Positions 22,382 through 31,004 of a stretch of 62,631 nt of DNA are shown here, one piece after another (position 1 is the first letter of the stretch; each line of letters begins with the position of its first letter). The stretch is taken from assembly GCA_046046245.1 (NCBI GenBank), contig JBJOKE010000033.1, positions 1-62,631 on the forward strand. Direction: 5' to 3'. This DNA comes from UBA4615 sp046046245 (GTDB lineage Bacteria > Pseudomonadota > Gammaproteobacteria > Burkholderiales > Burkholderiaceae_E). A model generated the notes under the pieces. The model ran no database searches. It was not told the DNA's origin and worked only from the letters and a program-made list of their open reading frames with translations. The position numbers and the translations under genes are program-made.

Positions 22382-24235
22382 TCAGTCGATCACCACGACG
22401 CCCTCGCCCGGCGGCTCCGCGTACAGCCGCGCGACATCCGCCGCTCGCCGCTCCAGCCCCGCGCGCTGGTTCACGTAGCCCTTGTCGGTGATCTCGTTGC
22501 CGTCGACCGACGGCGGCTCGACGAGGAAGAGCGCCCGCCCCACGCGGCCCGACGAGCCGCCGGCCGACGCGTTCATCGCGCGCAGCCCGTCGCGCAGCCG
22601 CGCGATCACCGCGGGGTGGTTCACCAGCGTGGCGGCGTCGGCATCAGGCAATCCGGCCACCACGCGGCAGGCCGCGAGGTTCGGCCACGCGAGCAGCCCC
22701 ACGCAGGGCCGGTCCTGCCCGGCGACCAGCGCGTCCTGCACGACCGGCGAGGCCGCGGCGATCGACGCGACGCGCAGCGTGCCCACGTGCACGAAGGTGC
22801 CGGAGCTCAGCTTGAAGTCCTCGACCACGCGGCCCGCGAACACCAGGCCCTCCACCGGGTCCGAGGGATCGACGAAGGTCGCCGCGTCGCCGATCCGGTA
22901 GAAGCCGTCCTCGTCGAACGCCTTCGCGGTCAGCTCCGGCTGCCGGTGGTAGCCCGCCATCACGATCGGCCCGCGGATCCGGACCTCGTACTTGCCGCCC
23001 GCGGGCACGAGCTTCAGCTCGACGCCCGGATACGGCAGCCCGATCAGGCCGACACGCTCGGTGTCCCAGTAGGTCGAGGTGGCGGTGGGCGCGGTCTCGG
23101 TGCAGCCCCAGCCGGTGACCATCACGATCCGCTGGCCGGTGTGGCGGATGGCGAGCGCCTGCAGCCGTCGGTACAGGTCGTCGGGCAGCGTCGCGCCGCC
23201 GTAGCCCATCAGCCGCAGCCGCGAGAAGAACCGCGCACCCAGCGCCTCGTCCTGCTCGAGCGCGTTGGCCAGCATCGCCCACGCGGCCGGCACGTTGCTC
23301 ATGTAGGTCGGCGAGACCTCGCGCAGGTTGCGGATCGTCTCGTCGAAGGCGCCGGGCAGCGGCCGGCCGTCGTCGATGAAGAGCGTGCCGCCGTCGGCGA
23401 GCACCGGGTGGAAGACGGCGTTGCCGCCCATGGTGTGGTTCCACGGCAGCCAGTCGAGCAGCTGCGGCGGCGGATCGGACGGATCGCGCGGCCGGCACTG
23501 CAGGTACATCGCGAGGTTCGCGCACATCATGCGCTGCGTGTTCGGCACCGCCTTGGGCATGCCGGTCGAGCCGGAGGTGAAGAGCAGCTTGCCGACGGTG
23601 TCGGGGCCGATCGTGGCGAGCCGGTCGGCGACCGCGTCGGTGGGCCGCGTCGCGATCCAGTCCGCCCACGCGACGCTCGGCACGTCCGACGGCGGCCGCT
23701 CGACGTGCACCACCGTCACGCCGCGCAGGTCGAGCGATGCGAGCGCACGGTCGAAGGGCGGACCGTCCTGCACGAAGACCACGCCCGGCTCAACGAGCGC
23801 GAACACGTGCTTCAGCTTCGCGTGGTCCTGGCTGACCAGCGAGTAGGCGGGCGAGACCGGCGCGGCCGGCGCGCCGACCTGCATCGCGGCCATCGCGAGC
23901 AGCGCATGCTCGAGCGAGTTGGCCGACAGGATCATCACCGGCTTCGAGGGCCCCGCGCCCGCGTCGATCAGCGCCTGCGAGACCGCGTCGACCGTCGCGA
24001 GCGCCTCGCCGTACGACAGCCGGCGCCACGCGCGCTCGGGGCCGCGGCGCTGCGCGAGCCAGCAGCGCTCGGGCTCCTCGGTGCCCCAGCGACGCAGCAG
24101 CCCGGGCACGTGGTCCGGGTACGGGATCAGCGGCACCCGCGATCGCATCAGGATCGAGCCGTCGTCGCGGCGGTCGACCGCGATGTCGCGCGCGGGCCAG
24201 GGGATCTTCCTGAAGGACGGCAGCGTCGCGCTCAT
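22382..24235 (-). CDS. acyl-CoA synthetase (feruloyl-CoA synthase-like)
   Basis: A 617-aa AMP-forming CoA ligase. ATP/AMP-binding motif LLFTSGSTGMPKAVPNTQR, then WLPWNHTMGGNAVFHPVLADGGTLF, GWGCTETAPTATSTYWD (A5 motif), and VVEDFKLSSGTFVHVG (A8 hinge, where feruloyl-CoA synthases carry a similar K-L-x-S/T-G motif). The N-terminal RKIPWPARDIAVDRRDDGSILMRS is typical of the feruloyl-CoA synthase-like group. Substrate may be an aromatic or hydroxylated carboxylic acid. The ATG overlaps the acyl-CoA dehydrogenase stop by 4 bases (ATGA). It is last in the cluster APH kinase, DUF6285, dehydrogenase, ligase. Confidence 0.87.
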   Translation of the reverse strand: MSATLPSFRKIPWPARDIAVDRRDDGSILMRSRVPLIPYPDHVPGLLRRWGTEEPERCWLAQRRGPERAWRRLSYGEALATVDAVSQALIDAGAGPSKPVMILSANSLEHALLAMAAMQVGAPAAPVSPAYSLVSQDHAKLKHVFALVEPGVVFVQDGPPFDRALASLDLRGVTVVHVERPPSDVPSVAWADWIATRPTDAVADRLATIGPDTVGKLLFTSGSTGMPKAVPNTQRMMCANLAMYLQCRPRDPSDPPPQLLDWLPWNHTMGGNAVFHPVLADGGTLFIDDGRPLPGAFDETIRNLREVSPTYMSNVPAAWAMLANALEQDEALGARFFSRLRLMGYGGATLPDDLYRRLQALAIRHTGQRIVMVTGWGCTETAPTATSTYWDTERVGLIGLPYPGVELKLVPAGGKYEVRIRGPIVMAGYHRQPELTAKAFDEDGFYRIGDAATFVDPSDPVEGLVFAGRVVEDFKLSSGTFVHVGTLRVASIAAASPVVQDALVAGQDRPCVGLLAWPNLAACRVVAGLPDADAATLVNHPAVIARLRDGLRAMNASAGGSSGRVGRALFLVEPPSVDGNEITDKGYVNQRAGLERRAADVARLYAEPPGEGVVVID

Positions 24236-25506
24236 CGCGTGCCCCCCATGAAGCCGAACAGGTGGCCGGCCACCTTGCGCATCTGGATCTCCTCCGAGCC
24301 CTCGGTGATCCGGTAGCGCCGGTGATGGCGGTAGATGTGCTCGAACGGCGTGTGCCGCGAATAGCCGAGGCCGCCGTGGACCTGCATCGCGCGGTCGGCC
24401 GCCTCGCAGCACAGCCGGTTCGCCCAGTAGTTGCACATCGACACCCGGTCCGACAGCCGCTTCTCGACCTCGGGCTTGGGCATGCGGTCCATCTCCCACG
24501 CGGTCTTGCGGATCAGCAGCCGCAGCATCTCGACCTGCGTGGCGAGCTCCACCAGCGGGAACTGGATCGCCTGGTTCGTCGCGAGCGCCTTGCCGAAGGG
24601 CTTGCGCCGCTTCGCGTAGGCGACCGACTCGCGGATGCAGAAGTCGGCCGCGCCGAGCGACGAGGCCGCCTGCCGGATGCGGTTCTCGTGGACGAAGTGC
24701 TGGGCCACGCGCAGGCCGGTGTCGAGGCCGGCGAGGATCGCGTCGTCGGGTACCCAGACGTCGGTGATCGAGATGCGCGGATGGTCGGTCGGCATGTTGA
24801 AGGTCCACAGGTACTCCTCGACCTTCAGGCCGGGCGTGCCGGTGGGCACCGCGAACGCCGTGATGCCGCGCGCGTCGCCGGCCTCGCCGCCGGTCCGCGC
24901 GAAGACCAGGCAGTGCGACGCGTGGTGCATGCCGGTGATCCACATCTTCTCGCCGTCGATGCGCCAGCCGGGCACGCCGCCGCGCGCCTCGCGGACCGCG
25001 CGCGTCTCCATGTGCGTGGCATCCGACCCGTGTTCGGGCTCGGTGAGGCCGAAGCTCATCCGGAGCTTCCCGGACAGCAGGCCGGGGATGAAGGCCTCCT
25101 GCTGCGCGGGCGTGCCGAAGTCGCGGATGGCGAGCGCGAGCGGCTGGTTGCCGACGATCGAGTGCTCGGTCTGCAGGTCGTTGTGCAGGCCCAGGCCCTT
25201 CGCGGCGAGGTGCTCGCGGATCACCGTCATCGCGAGGTGCGAGCCGTCCTGCCCGCCCCAGGCGCGCGGCAGCGCGTAGCGGTAGTGGCCGGCCGCGTCG
25301 GCGCGGCGGCGCGCCTCGGCCATCAGCGCCTCCCACTCCGGCCGCGGCAGGCCGCCGGCGTCGAAGTCGGTGCGCGCCCACTCGCGGCGGTGGTCGAAGA
25401 AGCGGACGTTGTCGTCCTGCTGCTCGAGCGGCCGGATCTCCGCATCGATGAAGTCGTCGAGGACCTTCAGGTAGGCGACGAGGTCGGCGGGCAGGTCGAA
25501 GTCCAT
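24232..25506 (-). CDS. acyl-CoA dehydrogenase (ACAD10/11-type)
   Basis: A 424-aa FAD-dependent acyl-CoA dehydrogenase. Markers: MSFGLTEPEHGSDATHMETRAVREARG, GWRIDGEKMWITGMHHASHCLVFART, QAIQFPLVELATQVEMLRLLIRKTAW, MQVHGGLGYSRHTPFEHIYRHHRRYRITEGSEEIQMRKVAGHLFG. Linkage to an APH-fold kinase is as in ACAD10/ACAD11 and bacterial LvaC, where the dehydrogenase acts on a phosphorylated 4-hydroxyacyl-CoA. It overlaps DUF6285 by 1 base (TGATG) and the ligase by 4, so the set is tightly coupled. Confidence 0.92.
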   Translation of the reverse strand: MDFDLPADLVAYLKVLDDFIDAEIRPLEQQDDNVRFFDHRREWARTDFDAGGLPRPEWEALMAEARRRADAAGHYRYALPRAWGGQDGSHLAMTVIREHLAAKGLGLHNDLQTEHSIVGNQPLALAIRDFGTPAQQEAFIPGLLSGKLRMSFGLTEPEHGSDATHMETRAVREARGGVPGWRIDGEKMWITGMHHASHCLVFARTGGEAGDARGITAFAVPTGTPGLKVEEYLWTFNMPTDHPRISITDVWVPDDAILAGLDTGLRVAQHFVHENRIRQAASSLGAADFCIRESVAYAKRRKPFGKALATNQAIQFPLVELATQVEMLRLLIRKTAWEMDRMPKPEVEKRLSDRVSMCNYWANRLCCEAADRAMQVHGGLGYSRHTPFEHIYRHHRRYRITEGSEEIQMRKVAGHLFGFMGGTR

Positions 25507-25991
25507 CAGGCGCGGGTCCGGTTCGGGTGAGCGGCTTCGCGGACGAAGCTCGGGTAGGCGGGCTGGTCGATCGCGACGCGGGCGAGCACGTCGGCCCAGA
25601 GGTGGTCGGCGAGGCCGGGGGTGGCGAGGTCGGCGCGGCCGTCGCGGATCGCGCCGCAGAGGGCGCGGCGCAGCGCAGGGAGCTCGGGGCCGGCGACGGG
25701 GCCGGGACCGGGCGACGTCGGTGCGCTGGTCGCGGACGTCGCGGTCGATGGCATCGAGCCGACCGGCGCGACGGCCGTCGGCGCGATCGACCCGAGCAGT
25801 CCTCGCAGCCTCGCGAGCTCGGCGGCGTCGGCCGCGGGCGCGCCCGCCAGCTCGCGCCGCGCCGTCTCCAGCACATTGACGGCGACCCGCGCCTGGAAGG
25901 CCGCGCGACCCGACAGCACGGGCAGCAGCTCGGCGCGGATCGTCTCGACGGCGGCCTCGATCAGCTCGGCCGCGCTCGGCGTGGTCTCCAT
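25506..25991 (-). CDS. DUF6285 protein (LvaB-like partner of APH kinase)
   Basis: A 161-aa protein with a conserved N-terminal helix block (PSAAELIEAAVETIRAELLPVLSGRAAFQARVAVNVLETARREL) and C-terminal block (LPALRRALCGAIRDGRADLATPGLADHLWADVLARVAIDQPAYPSF), separated by a Pro/Ser/Thr-rich linker. DUF6285 genes sit between APH-type phosphotransferases and acyl-CoA dehydrogenases in many bacteria. In the Pseudomonas putida levulinate operon a small protein in that position, LvaB, is needed together with LvaA for 4-hydroxyacyl-CoA phosphorylation, so the same role is likely here (inference). Confidence 0.8.
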   Translation of the reverse strand: METTPSAAELIEAAVETIRAELLPVLSGRAAFQARVAVNVLETARRELAGAPAADAAELARLRGLLGSIAPTAVAPVGSMPSTATSATSAPTSPGPGPVAGPELPALRRALCGAIRDGRADLATPGLADHLWADVLARVAIDQPAYPSFVREAAHPNRTRA

Positions 25992-26013
25992 CGTCTCCTC
26001 CGTCGGGACCGGG

Positions 26014-27015
26014 TCAGCCGCGCGGGGCCAGCAGGCGCAGCAGGTCGAGCTCGGTCTCGGACGTGCGTCGCCCGACCGCGGTCCGCTCGACCGACCGGTC
26101 GCGGCCGCTGCGCCAGGCCTCGGCCATGTCCAGGCACATCACGCCCCAGCGGAAGGTGCCCAGCACCTCCCAGTATCGCACCCGGTCCGCGTCGGCCTCG
26201 CCGCCGGCGGCGCGATAGCCCTCGAGCAGCGCCTCAAGCGGGCCGAAACCGCCCGCGGTGGCGTCGAGCGCGCCGAAGCGCCACGAGGCGACGCAGAACC
26301 AGCCGAGGTCGGCCATCGGGTCGCCGGCGTGCGCGAGCTCCCAGTCGAGGACCGCGACCAGCCCGTCCGCGTCGACCAGCAGGTTGCCGGTGCGGAAGTC
26401 GCCGTGCACCGGCACCGGCCGCGCGAGCGGCGCCGGCGCGTGCGCGTGCAGCCAGCGCAGCGCCAGCTCGAAGACCGGCCGCGCGCCGCCGTGGCGGCGC
26501 CAGCGTCGCTCCCAGAGCGCGAGTTCGGCCTGCGCCGACGAGATGCGCAACGGCGGCATCGCGACGAGCGGCGTGGCGTGCAGCCGCGCGAGCGCGCGGC
26601 CGCAGTCGGCGAGCACGCGCTCGCGGGCCCGTGCGAAGGCAGCGTCGCCGAGCAGCCTCTTCGGCCGCGTCTCGCCGGGCAACCGGTCCATCAGGAAGCC
26701 GTGGCCGAGGCCGTCGGCGGGCTCGAGCACCGCGCGGACCGCGGGCGCGGCGACGCCGGCGGCGACCGCCGCCGCGAGCACCGCGGCCTCGGCCTCGGCA
26801 CCGATCGACGCGTCGTCGGGGTCGTCGGGCGCGCGGTGCCCGCGGCCGCCGCCCGCCTTGCGGCGCAGGATCAGCGGCACCGGACCGTCGGGGCCGAGTG
26901 CGTCGAGAGACCAGGTCTCGTTGTTCGCGCCGCCGGACAGCCGCTCCAGGCCGGCCACGCCGGTGGCTCCGGGCACGGCGCGGCAGACCGGGCCGAGCAG
27001 GGATGTCGCCTCCAT
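26014..27015 (-). CDS. phosphotransferase family protein (LvaA/ACAD10-type APH kinase)
   Basis: A 333-aa aminoglycoside-phosphotransferase-fold kinase. Features: ERLSGGANNETW (Gly-rich loop), LILRRKAGG (ATP-binding Lys), GFLMDRLPGE, catalytic VHGDFRTGNLL (HGDxxxxN) and VLDWELAHAGDPMADLGWF (metal-binding D-W-E). This subclass goes with acyl-CoA dehydrogenases and phosphorylates a hydroxylated acyl-CoA rather than an antibiotic. First of the four-gene set, separated from DUF6285 by 22 bp; no resistance function is implied. Confidence 0.88.
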   Translation of the reverse strand: MEATSLLGPVCRAVPGATGVAGLERLSGGANNETWSLDALGPDGPVPLILRRKAGGGRGHRAPDDPDDASIGAEAEAAVLAAAVAAGVAAPAVRAVLEPADGLGHGFLMDRLPGETRPKRLLGDAAFARARERVLADCGRALARLHATPLVAMPPLRISSAQAELALWERRWRRHGGARPVFELALRWLHAHAPAPLARPVPVHGDFRTGNLLVDADGLVAVLDWELAHAGDPMADLGWFCVASWRFGALDATAGGFGPLEALLEGYRAAGGEADADRVRYWEVLGTFRWGVMCLDMAEAWRSGRDRSVERTAVGRRTSETELDLLRLLAPRG

Positions 27016-27162
27016 GCCCGGACTGTATCGGACCCGCCGCGCCCGTGCCCGCGACCGGCCCGCCGGGACGGAACGGTCGGTGCATCCCCGCGGGCGCCGC
27101 CCTGTCGTCCGTCGCCCGCAGCGTCCCGGCGGGCGCCCTGCCCCACCTCCGGGCCGCCTCCC

Positions 27163-28308
27163 TCAGGCCAGCGGCGCCCCGTACTGCCGCAGCAGCGCAT
27201 CGCGCCGCGGCGGATGCAGGTTCGCCCGCCGGACGTCGCCGCCGTAGTGCGCGAGCACGCGCGGGTCCATCACGCGGCGCCACAGCGGCGGCAGATAGGC
27301 GAGCACCAGCATCGCCGCGTAGCCGGACGGCAGCTGCGGCGCGTCGGGCTCGTGGCGCAGCGCCTGGTAGCGGCGGGTGGGATGCGCGTGATGGTCGCTG
27401 TGCCGCTGCAGGTTGTAGAGGAACAGGTTCGAGACGCGGTGGCTCGAGTTCCACGAGTGTCGGGGCGCGCAGCGCTCGGGGCGGCCGTCGGGCCCGGTGC
27501 GGCGCAGCAGCCCGTAGTGCTCGATGTAGTTGACGACCTCGAGCAGCGAGAGGCCGTAGAGCGCCTGCACGACGAGGAAGGGCAGTGCACGCGGCCCGAA
27601 GGCGAGCGCCGCGGCCGCGAAGGTCAGCCCGGTCAGCGCCGCCGCGTGCAGGCAGCGGTTGCGCGGGCTCCACGGACCGCGCCGCTGCCGCGCGAGCCGC
27701 GTCCGCTCCAGCGCCCAGGCCGACCGCAGCCCGCCCAGCACCGAGCGCGGCAGGAAGGCCCAGAAGCTCTCGCCGAGGCGCGCGCTCGCGGGGTCCCCGG
27801 GCGTGGCCACGCGGGCGTGGTGACCTCGGTTGTGCTCGACGAGGAAGTGCCCGTAGGCCACCGGCGCGAGCGCGAGCGCGGCGAGCGCCGTCTCCCAGCC
27901 GACGCGCTTGTGGCCGAGCTCGTGGGCGGCATTGATGCCGATGCCGTTGATCCCGCCCACCGACAGCACCAGTCCGATCCAGGCCGACGCCGACAGTTCG
28001 CCGCGCGCGGCGAGCCACGCGCCGAGGGCGGTCACCAGCCACTGGCCGGGCACGTAGGCGGCCACCAGCACGCGGTAGCGGAGCCGGGCTTCGAGCGCGG
28101 CGACCTCGGACTCGGGCGGATTGCGCGGGTCCCGTCCGATCCACGCGTCGAGCGCCGGGATGACGACGTGGATCCAGAGCGGCAGGATCCAGAGCCAGGT
28201 CTCGGCGCCGGTGCGCGCGAACCGCAGCAGCTCGACCGCGACGAGCCACGGCAGCGCCGCGGACAGCGGCCACAGCCAGCGATCGGGGTCCTGCCAGCGC
28301 GGAGCCAT
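27163..28308 (-). CDS. alkB: alkane 1-monooxygenase (AlkB family)
   Basis: A 381-aa integral-membrane di-iron hydroxylase. All histidine boxes are present: HELGHKR (129-135), EHNRGHH (158-164), NYIEHYGL (260-267) and LQRHSDHHAHP (300-310). About six hydrophobic helices surround them. The enzyme hydroxylates terminal methyl groups of alkanes or related chains using rubredoxin as electron donor; no rubredoxin or rubredoxin reductase gene is in the window. The ATG at 28308 has no clear upstream alternative. It is on the same strand as the APH/ACAD/ligase set, 147 bp upstream of the APH gene, so they may be functionally linked. Confidence 0.9.
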   Translation of the reverse strand: MAPRWQDPDRWLWPLSAALPWLVAVELLRFARTGAETWLWILPLWIHVVIPALDAWIGRDPRNPPESEVAALEARLRYRVLVAAYVPGQWLVTALGAWLAARGELSASAWIGLVLSVGGINGIGINAAHELGHKRVGWETALAALALAPVAYGHFLVEHNRGHHARVATPGDPASARLGESFWAFLPRSVLGGLRSAWALERTRLARQRRGPWSPRNRCLHAAALTGLTFAAAALAFGPRALPFLVVQALYGLSLLEVVNYIEHYGLLRRTGPDGRPERCAPRHSWNSSHRVSNLFLYNLQRHSDHHAHPTRRYQALRHEPDAPQLPSGYAAMLVLAYLPPLWRRVMDPRVLAHYGGDVRRANLHPPRRDALLRQYGAPLA

Positions 28309-28390
28309 CCGGCGATCGTGGCAGCACCGCACCGATGGTGCAACCGCTGCCCCGCCCGCCGGGGCGACGGGTATCCTGCGGCCCGACGCC

Positions 28391-29689
28391 ATGACGACGA
28401 CGCGCGCCTCCCGCCTCCGGTCCGTGCTGCGCGCATGCGCCAGGGCGACGGGCCTGGTCGCCTGCCTGGCCTGGGCGGCGCCGGCGGCCGCCGCAGTCTG
28501 GACGGTCACGGGTCGCTGGGACGAGGCGGCCGAGCGCCGGTACGCCGACTGGGTCGAGCGCCGGTTCGACGAGCGCTTCTTCTACGACGGCTCGCCCTTC
28601 GGCGACATCGCCACCGACTGCGCCGACGCCGCCTACGGCATGCGGATGGCGTTCGCCTACGAGCACCGCCTGCCCTTCGTGATCCGCGATCCGGCCTCGC
28701 CCGGCCGGCTGCTGTCGCAGGCGACCTCGCGCTTCGACCACGTCCCCGGCGGCCTGCCGCGCGTGCGCGCGTTCATGGAGTGGGTGATGCTGCACACCGG
28801 TACCGCGAGCCTCGCGCGGGACACGTATCCGGTGCGCATCGACCGCGAGCAGATCCGGCCGGGCGTCGTCTTCCTGACCTGGGGGACCCATGCGATGCAG
28901 GTGGTCTCGCTGCGGCCCACCGGCGTGATCCGTTACCTCGAATCGACCGCGCCGAGGGCGATCCGGCCGATGCGCGCGCACCTCGGCTTCCCGCAGCAGG
29001 TGCCCGCCGACCCCCGTGCCCCGGACGGCGGCGACGGCTTCCGGCGCTTCCGGTGGCCCGAGCATCACGACCGGCCGGACCGCCTGCTGCCCGGCTGGGG
29101 CGACGAGCAGTTCGAACGGGCACGGGCGCTGGGGCGCGAGACGCTGGCGTTCCACGACTGGGTCCAGTCGCGGCTCGCGCTCGAGCCCGAGCCGCCGGCG
29201 CAGCGCGCCCGTCGCACGCTGTTCACGCTGTGCGAGCTGGCGTACGACCGCGCCAACGCGGTCGACGAGGCGCAATGGCTTCGGGCCGAGCTGCGGCGCA
29301 CGGGACGCGCGTGCCTGACCGCCGCCGAGTCCGACGAGCACTCGACACCGGTCCGCGACGCGCTGCTCGCGCGGGCGTTCGAGCATGTCGACCGGCTGCC
29401 GGAGCGCGCGGACTGGCCCGAGGCGGCCGGGCGCTACCGCCGCTTCGTCGACCTGCTGACCGGTCACGGCGGCGGCGACGCGGATGCGGCCGCGGTCCGC
29501 GCCGAGTTCCTCGACTGGTGCGACGTCGGCCGGCTCGACGGCGGCCCGGGCCGGCCGATGGACCTCGTCGAGCTGCGGGCACTGGTGCGGGCGGGCCGGC
29601 TCGTGGCCGACCCGCAGGCCTCGGCGGCCGCGCGCTGGGGGCTCGAGGCACCCGACGGCCGCCTGCCCGCCGCCTGCACGCGACGCTGA
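28391..29689 (+). CDS. secreted protein, possible NlpC/P60-like cysteine hydrolase
   Basis: A 432-aa protein with a Sec signal peptide (LRACARATGLVACLAWAAPAAAAV). Residues 55-75 read DIATDCADAAYGMRMAFAYEHRLPF, a Cys at the start of a helix as in papain-like NlpC/P60 folds. About 100 residues later GVVFLTWGTHAMQVVSLRPTG supplies a His at the start of a beta strand, the expected partner. The C-terminal half is helical with no recognised domain. I would call it a candidate papain-fold hydrolase; no family is firmly assigned. It is divergent from alkB with 82 bp between starts. Confidence 0.55.
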   Translation: MTTTRASRLRSVLRACARATGLVACLAWAAPAAAAVWTVTGRWDEAAERRYADWVERRFDERFFYDGSPFGDIATDCADAAYGMRMAFAYEHRLPFVIRDPASPGRLLSQATSRFDHVPGGLPRVRAFMEWVMLHTGTASLARDTYPVRIDREQIRPGVVFLTWGTHAMQVVSLRPTGVIRYLESTAPRAIRPMRAHLGFPQQVPADPRAPDGGDGFRRFRWPEHHDRPDRLLPGWGDEQFERARALGRETLAFHDWVQSRLALEPEPPAQRARRTLFTLCELAYDRANAVDEAQWLRAELRRTGRACLTAAESDEHSTPVRDALLARAFEHVDRLPERADWPEAAGRYRRFVDLLTGHGGGDADAAAVRAEFLDWCDVGRLDGGPGRPMDLVELRALVRAGRLVADPQASAAARWGLEAPDGRLPAACTRR

Positions 29690-29729
29690 GCGCCGGCACC
29701 CGCGCTCGGACCGTCGCGCGCCGCGGCCC

Positions 29730-31004
29730 TCAGTTGGCCAGCACCCAGCGCGGCAGCGCCGTCACCAGGTCCGGGAACACCGTGATCAGCAGCAGCGTGA
29801 GGATCAGCATGCCGATCATCGGCAGGATGGCGCCCACCACCTTCTCGATCGGCGTATCGGCGAGCTTGCTGACGATGAACAGGTTCAGCCCCACCGGCGG
29901 CGTGCACAGCCCGATCATCAGGTTGAAGACCATCACCACGCCGAGGTGGACCGGGTCGATGCCGAGCTGGCGCGCGACCGGGATGAACACCGGCACCAGC
30001 AGCAGCAGGATCGCGCCCGCCTCCATCACGCAGCCGAGCACCAGCAGCAGCACGTTGAGCATCAGCAGCACGAGCAACGGGCTGCCCAGCGGCAGCAGCC
30101 AGTCCGACAGCAGCCGCGGCACGCCCTCGGTGGTCAGCAGCCAGCCCATCGCGGCCGCGGTGCCGAGCACGAAGGCGATGATCCCGGTCTCCTCGACGGT
30201 CTCGAGCATCAGCCGTGGCACCGCGCGCCACGGCAGCTCGCGATAGAGCCCCGCGCTCAGCACGAGGCAGTAGAGCACCGCGACCACCGCCGCCTCGGTC
30301 GGCGTGAAGAAGCCGGTGGTGATGCCGCCGATCAGCAGCACCGGCGCCATCAGCGGGCCGACGCCGCGCACCATCGCATGCACCGTCTGCCCGAAGCCCA
30401 TCGCCTCGGCCCGCGGCAGGTCCTCCCGCCACGCGACCCAGGCCACCCAGATCATCAGCATGACGGTCATCAGCAGCGCGGGCACGACGCCGCCCAGGAA
30501 CAGCGCGCCGACCGAGGCCTCGGCGAGCACGCCGTAGAGCACCATCGGGACGGAGGGCGGCATGATCGGCCCGATGGTGGCCGAGGCGGCGGTGAGCGCC
30601 GCCGCGAACTCGGGCTTGTAGCCGGCCGCCTTCGCGTGCTTGATCTCGATCGCACCGAGCCCGGCCGCGTCGGCCACCGCCGAGCCGGACATGCCGGCGA
30701 AGATGAGGCTGCCGAGGATGTTGACCTGCGCGAGCCCGCCGCGCAGCCGTCCGACGAAGGCCATCGCGAGCTCGGAGATCCGGTCGCTGATGCCGCCGGT
30801 GTTCATCAGCTTGGCCGAGAAGATGAACAGCGGGATCGCGATCAGCACGAAGCCGTCGAGCGACGCGATCATCTTCTGCACGAGGATGACCACCGGCACG
30901 CCCTTCAGCAGCAGCCAGCCCAGCACCGCCATGCCGAAGGCGACGCCGAGGTAGGTGTTCGCCATCGTCATCACGAGGAAGGCGACGAGGACGAGCGCGA
31001 GCAT
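29730..31004 (-). CDS. dctM: TRAP transporter large permease (DctM)
   Basis: A 424-aa membrane protein with about 12 hydrophobic helices and DctM signatures: IPLFIFSAKLMNTGGISDRI, LGSLIFAGMSGSAVADAAGLGAIEIKHAKAAGY, SATIGPIMPPSVPMVLYGVLA, IGLCTPPVGLNLFIVSKLADTPIEKV. It forms the sodium-coupled translocation channel with DctQ. The ATG overlaps the DctQ stop by 1 base (TGATG). Last gene of the operon GntR, sugar-acid dehydratase, DctP, DctQ, DctM. Confidence 0.95.
   Translation of the reverse strand: MLALVLVAFLVMTMANTYLGVAFGMAVLGWLLLKGVPVVILVQKMIASLDGFVLIAIPLFIFSAKLMNTGGISDRISELAMAFVGRLRGGLAQVNILGSLIFAGMSGSAVADAAGLGAIEIKHAKAAGYKPEFAAALTAASATIGPIMPPSVPMVLYGVLAEASVGALFLGGVVPALLMTVMLMIWVAWVAWREDLPRAEAMGFGQTVHAMVRGVGPLMAPVLLIGGITTGFFTPTEAAVVAVLYCLVLSAGLYRELPWRAVPRLMLETVEETGIIAFVLGTAAAMGWLLTTEGVPRLLSDWLLPLGSPLLVLLMLNVLLLVLGCVMEAGAILLLLVPVFIPVARQLGIDPVHLGVVMVFNLMIGLCTPPVGLNLFIVSKLADTPIEKVVGAILPMIGMLILTLLLITVFPDLVTALPRWVLAN

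Noticed and set aside
22382..25876. One continuous minus-strand frame through the CoA ligase and beyond
   Set aside because: Only the part after ATG 24235 is a CoA ligase; the rest is an out-of-frame reading of the acyl-CoA dehydrogenase and DUF6285 genes.
25621..30246. Plus-strand open frame of about 1540 codons opposite the DUF6285, APH and AlkB genes
   Set aside because: No motifs, strong low-complexity bias, and it covers three well-supported genes on the other strand.
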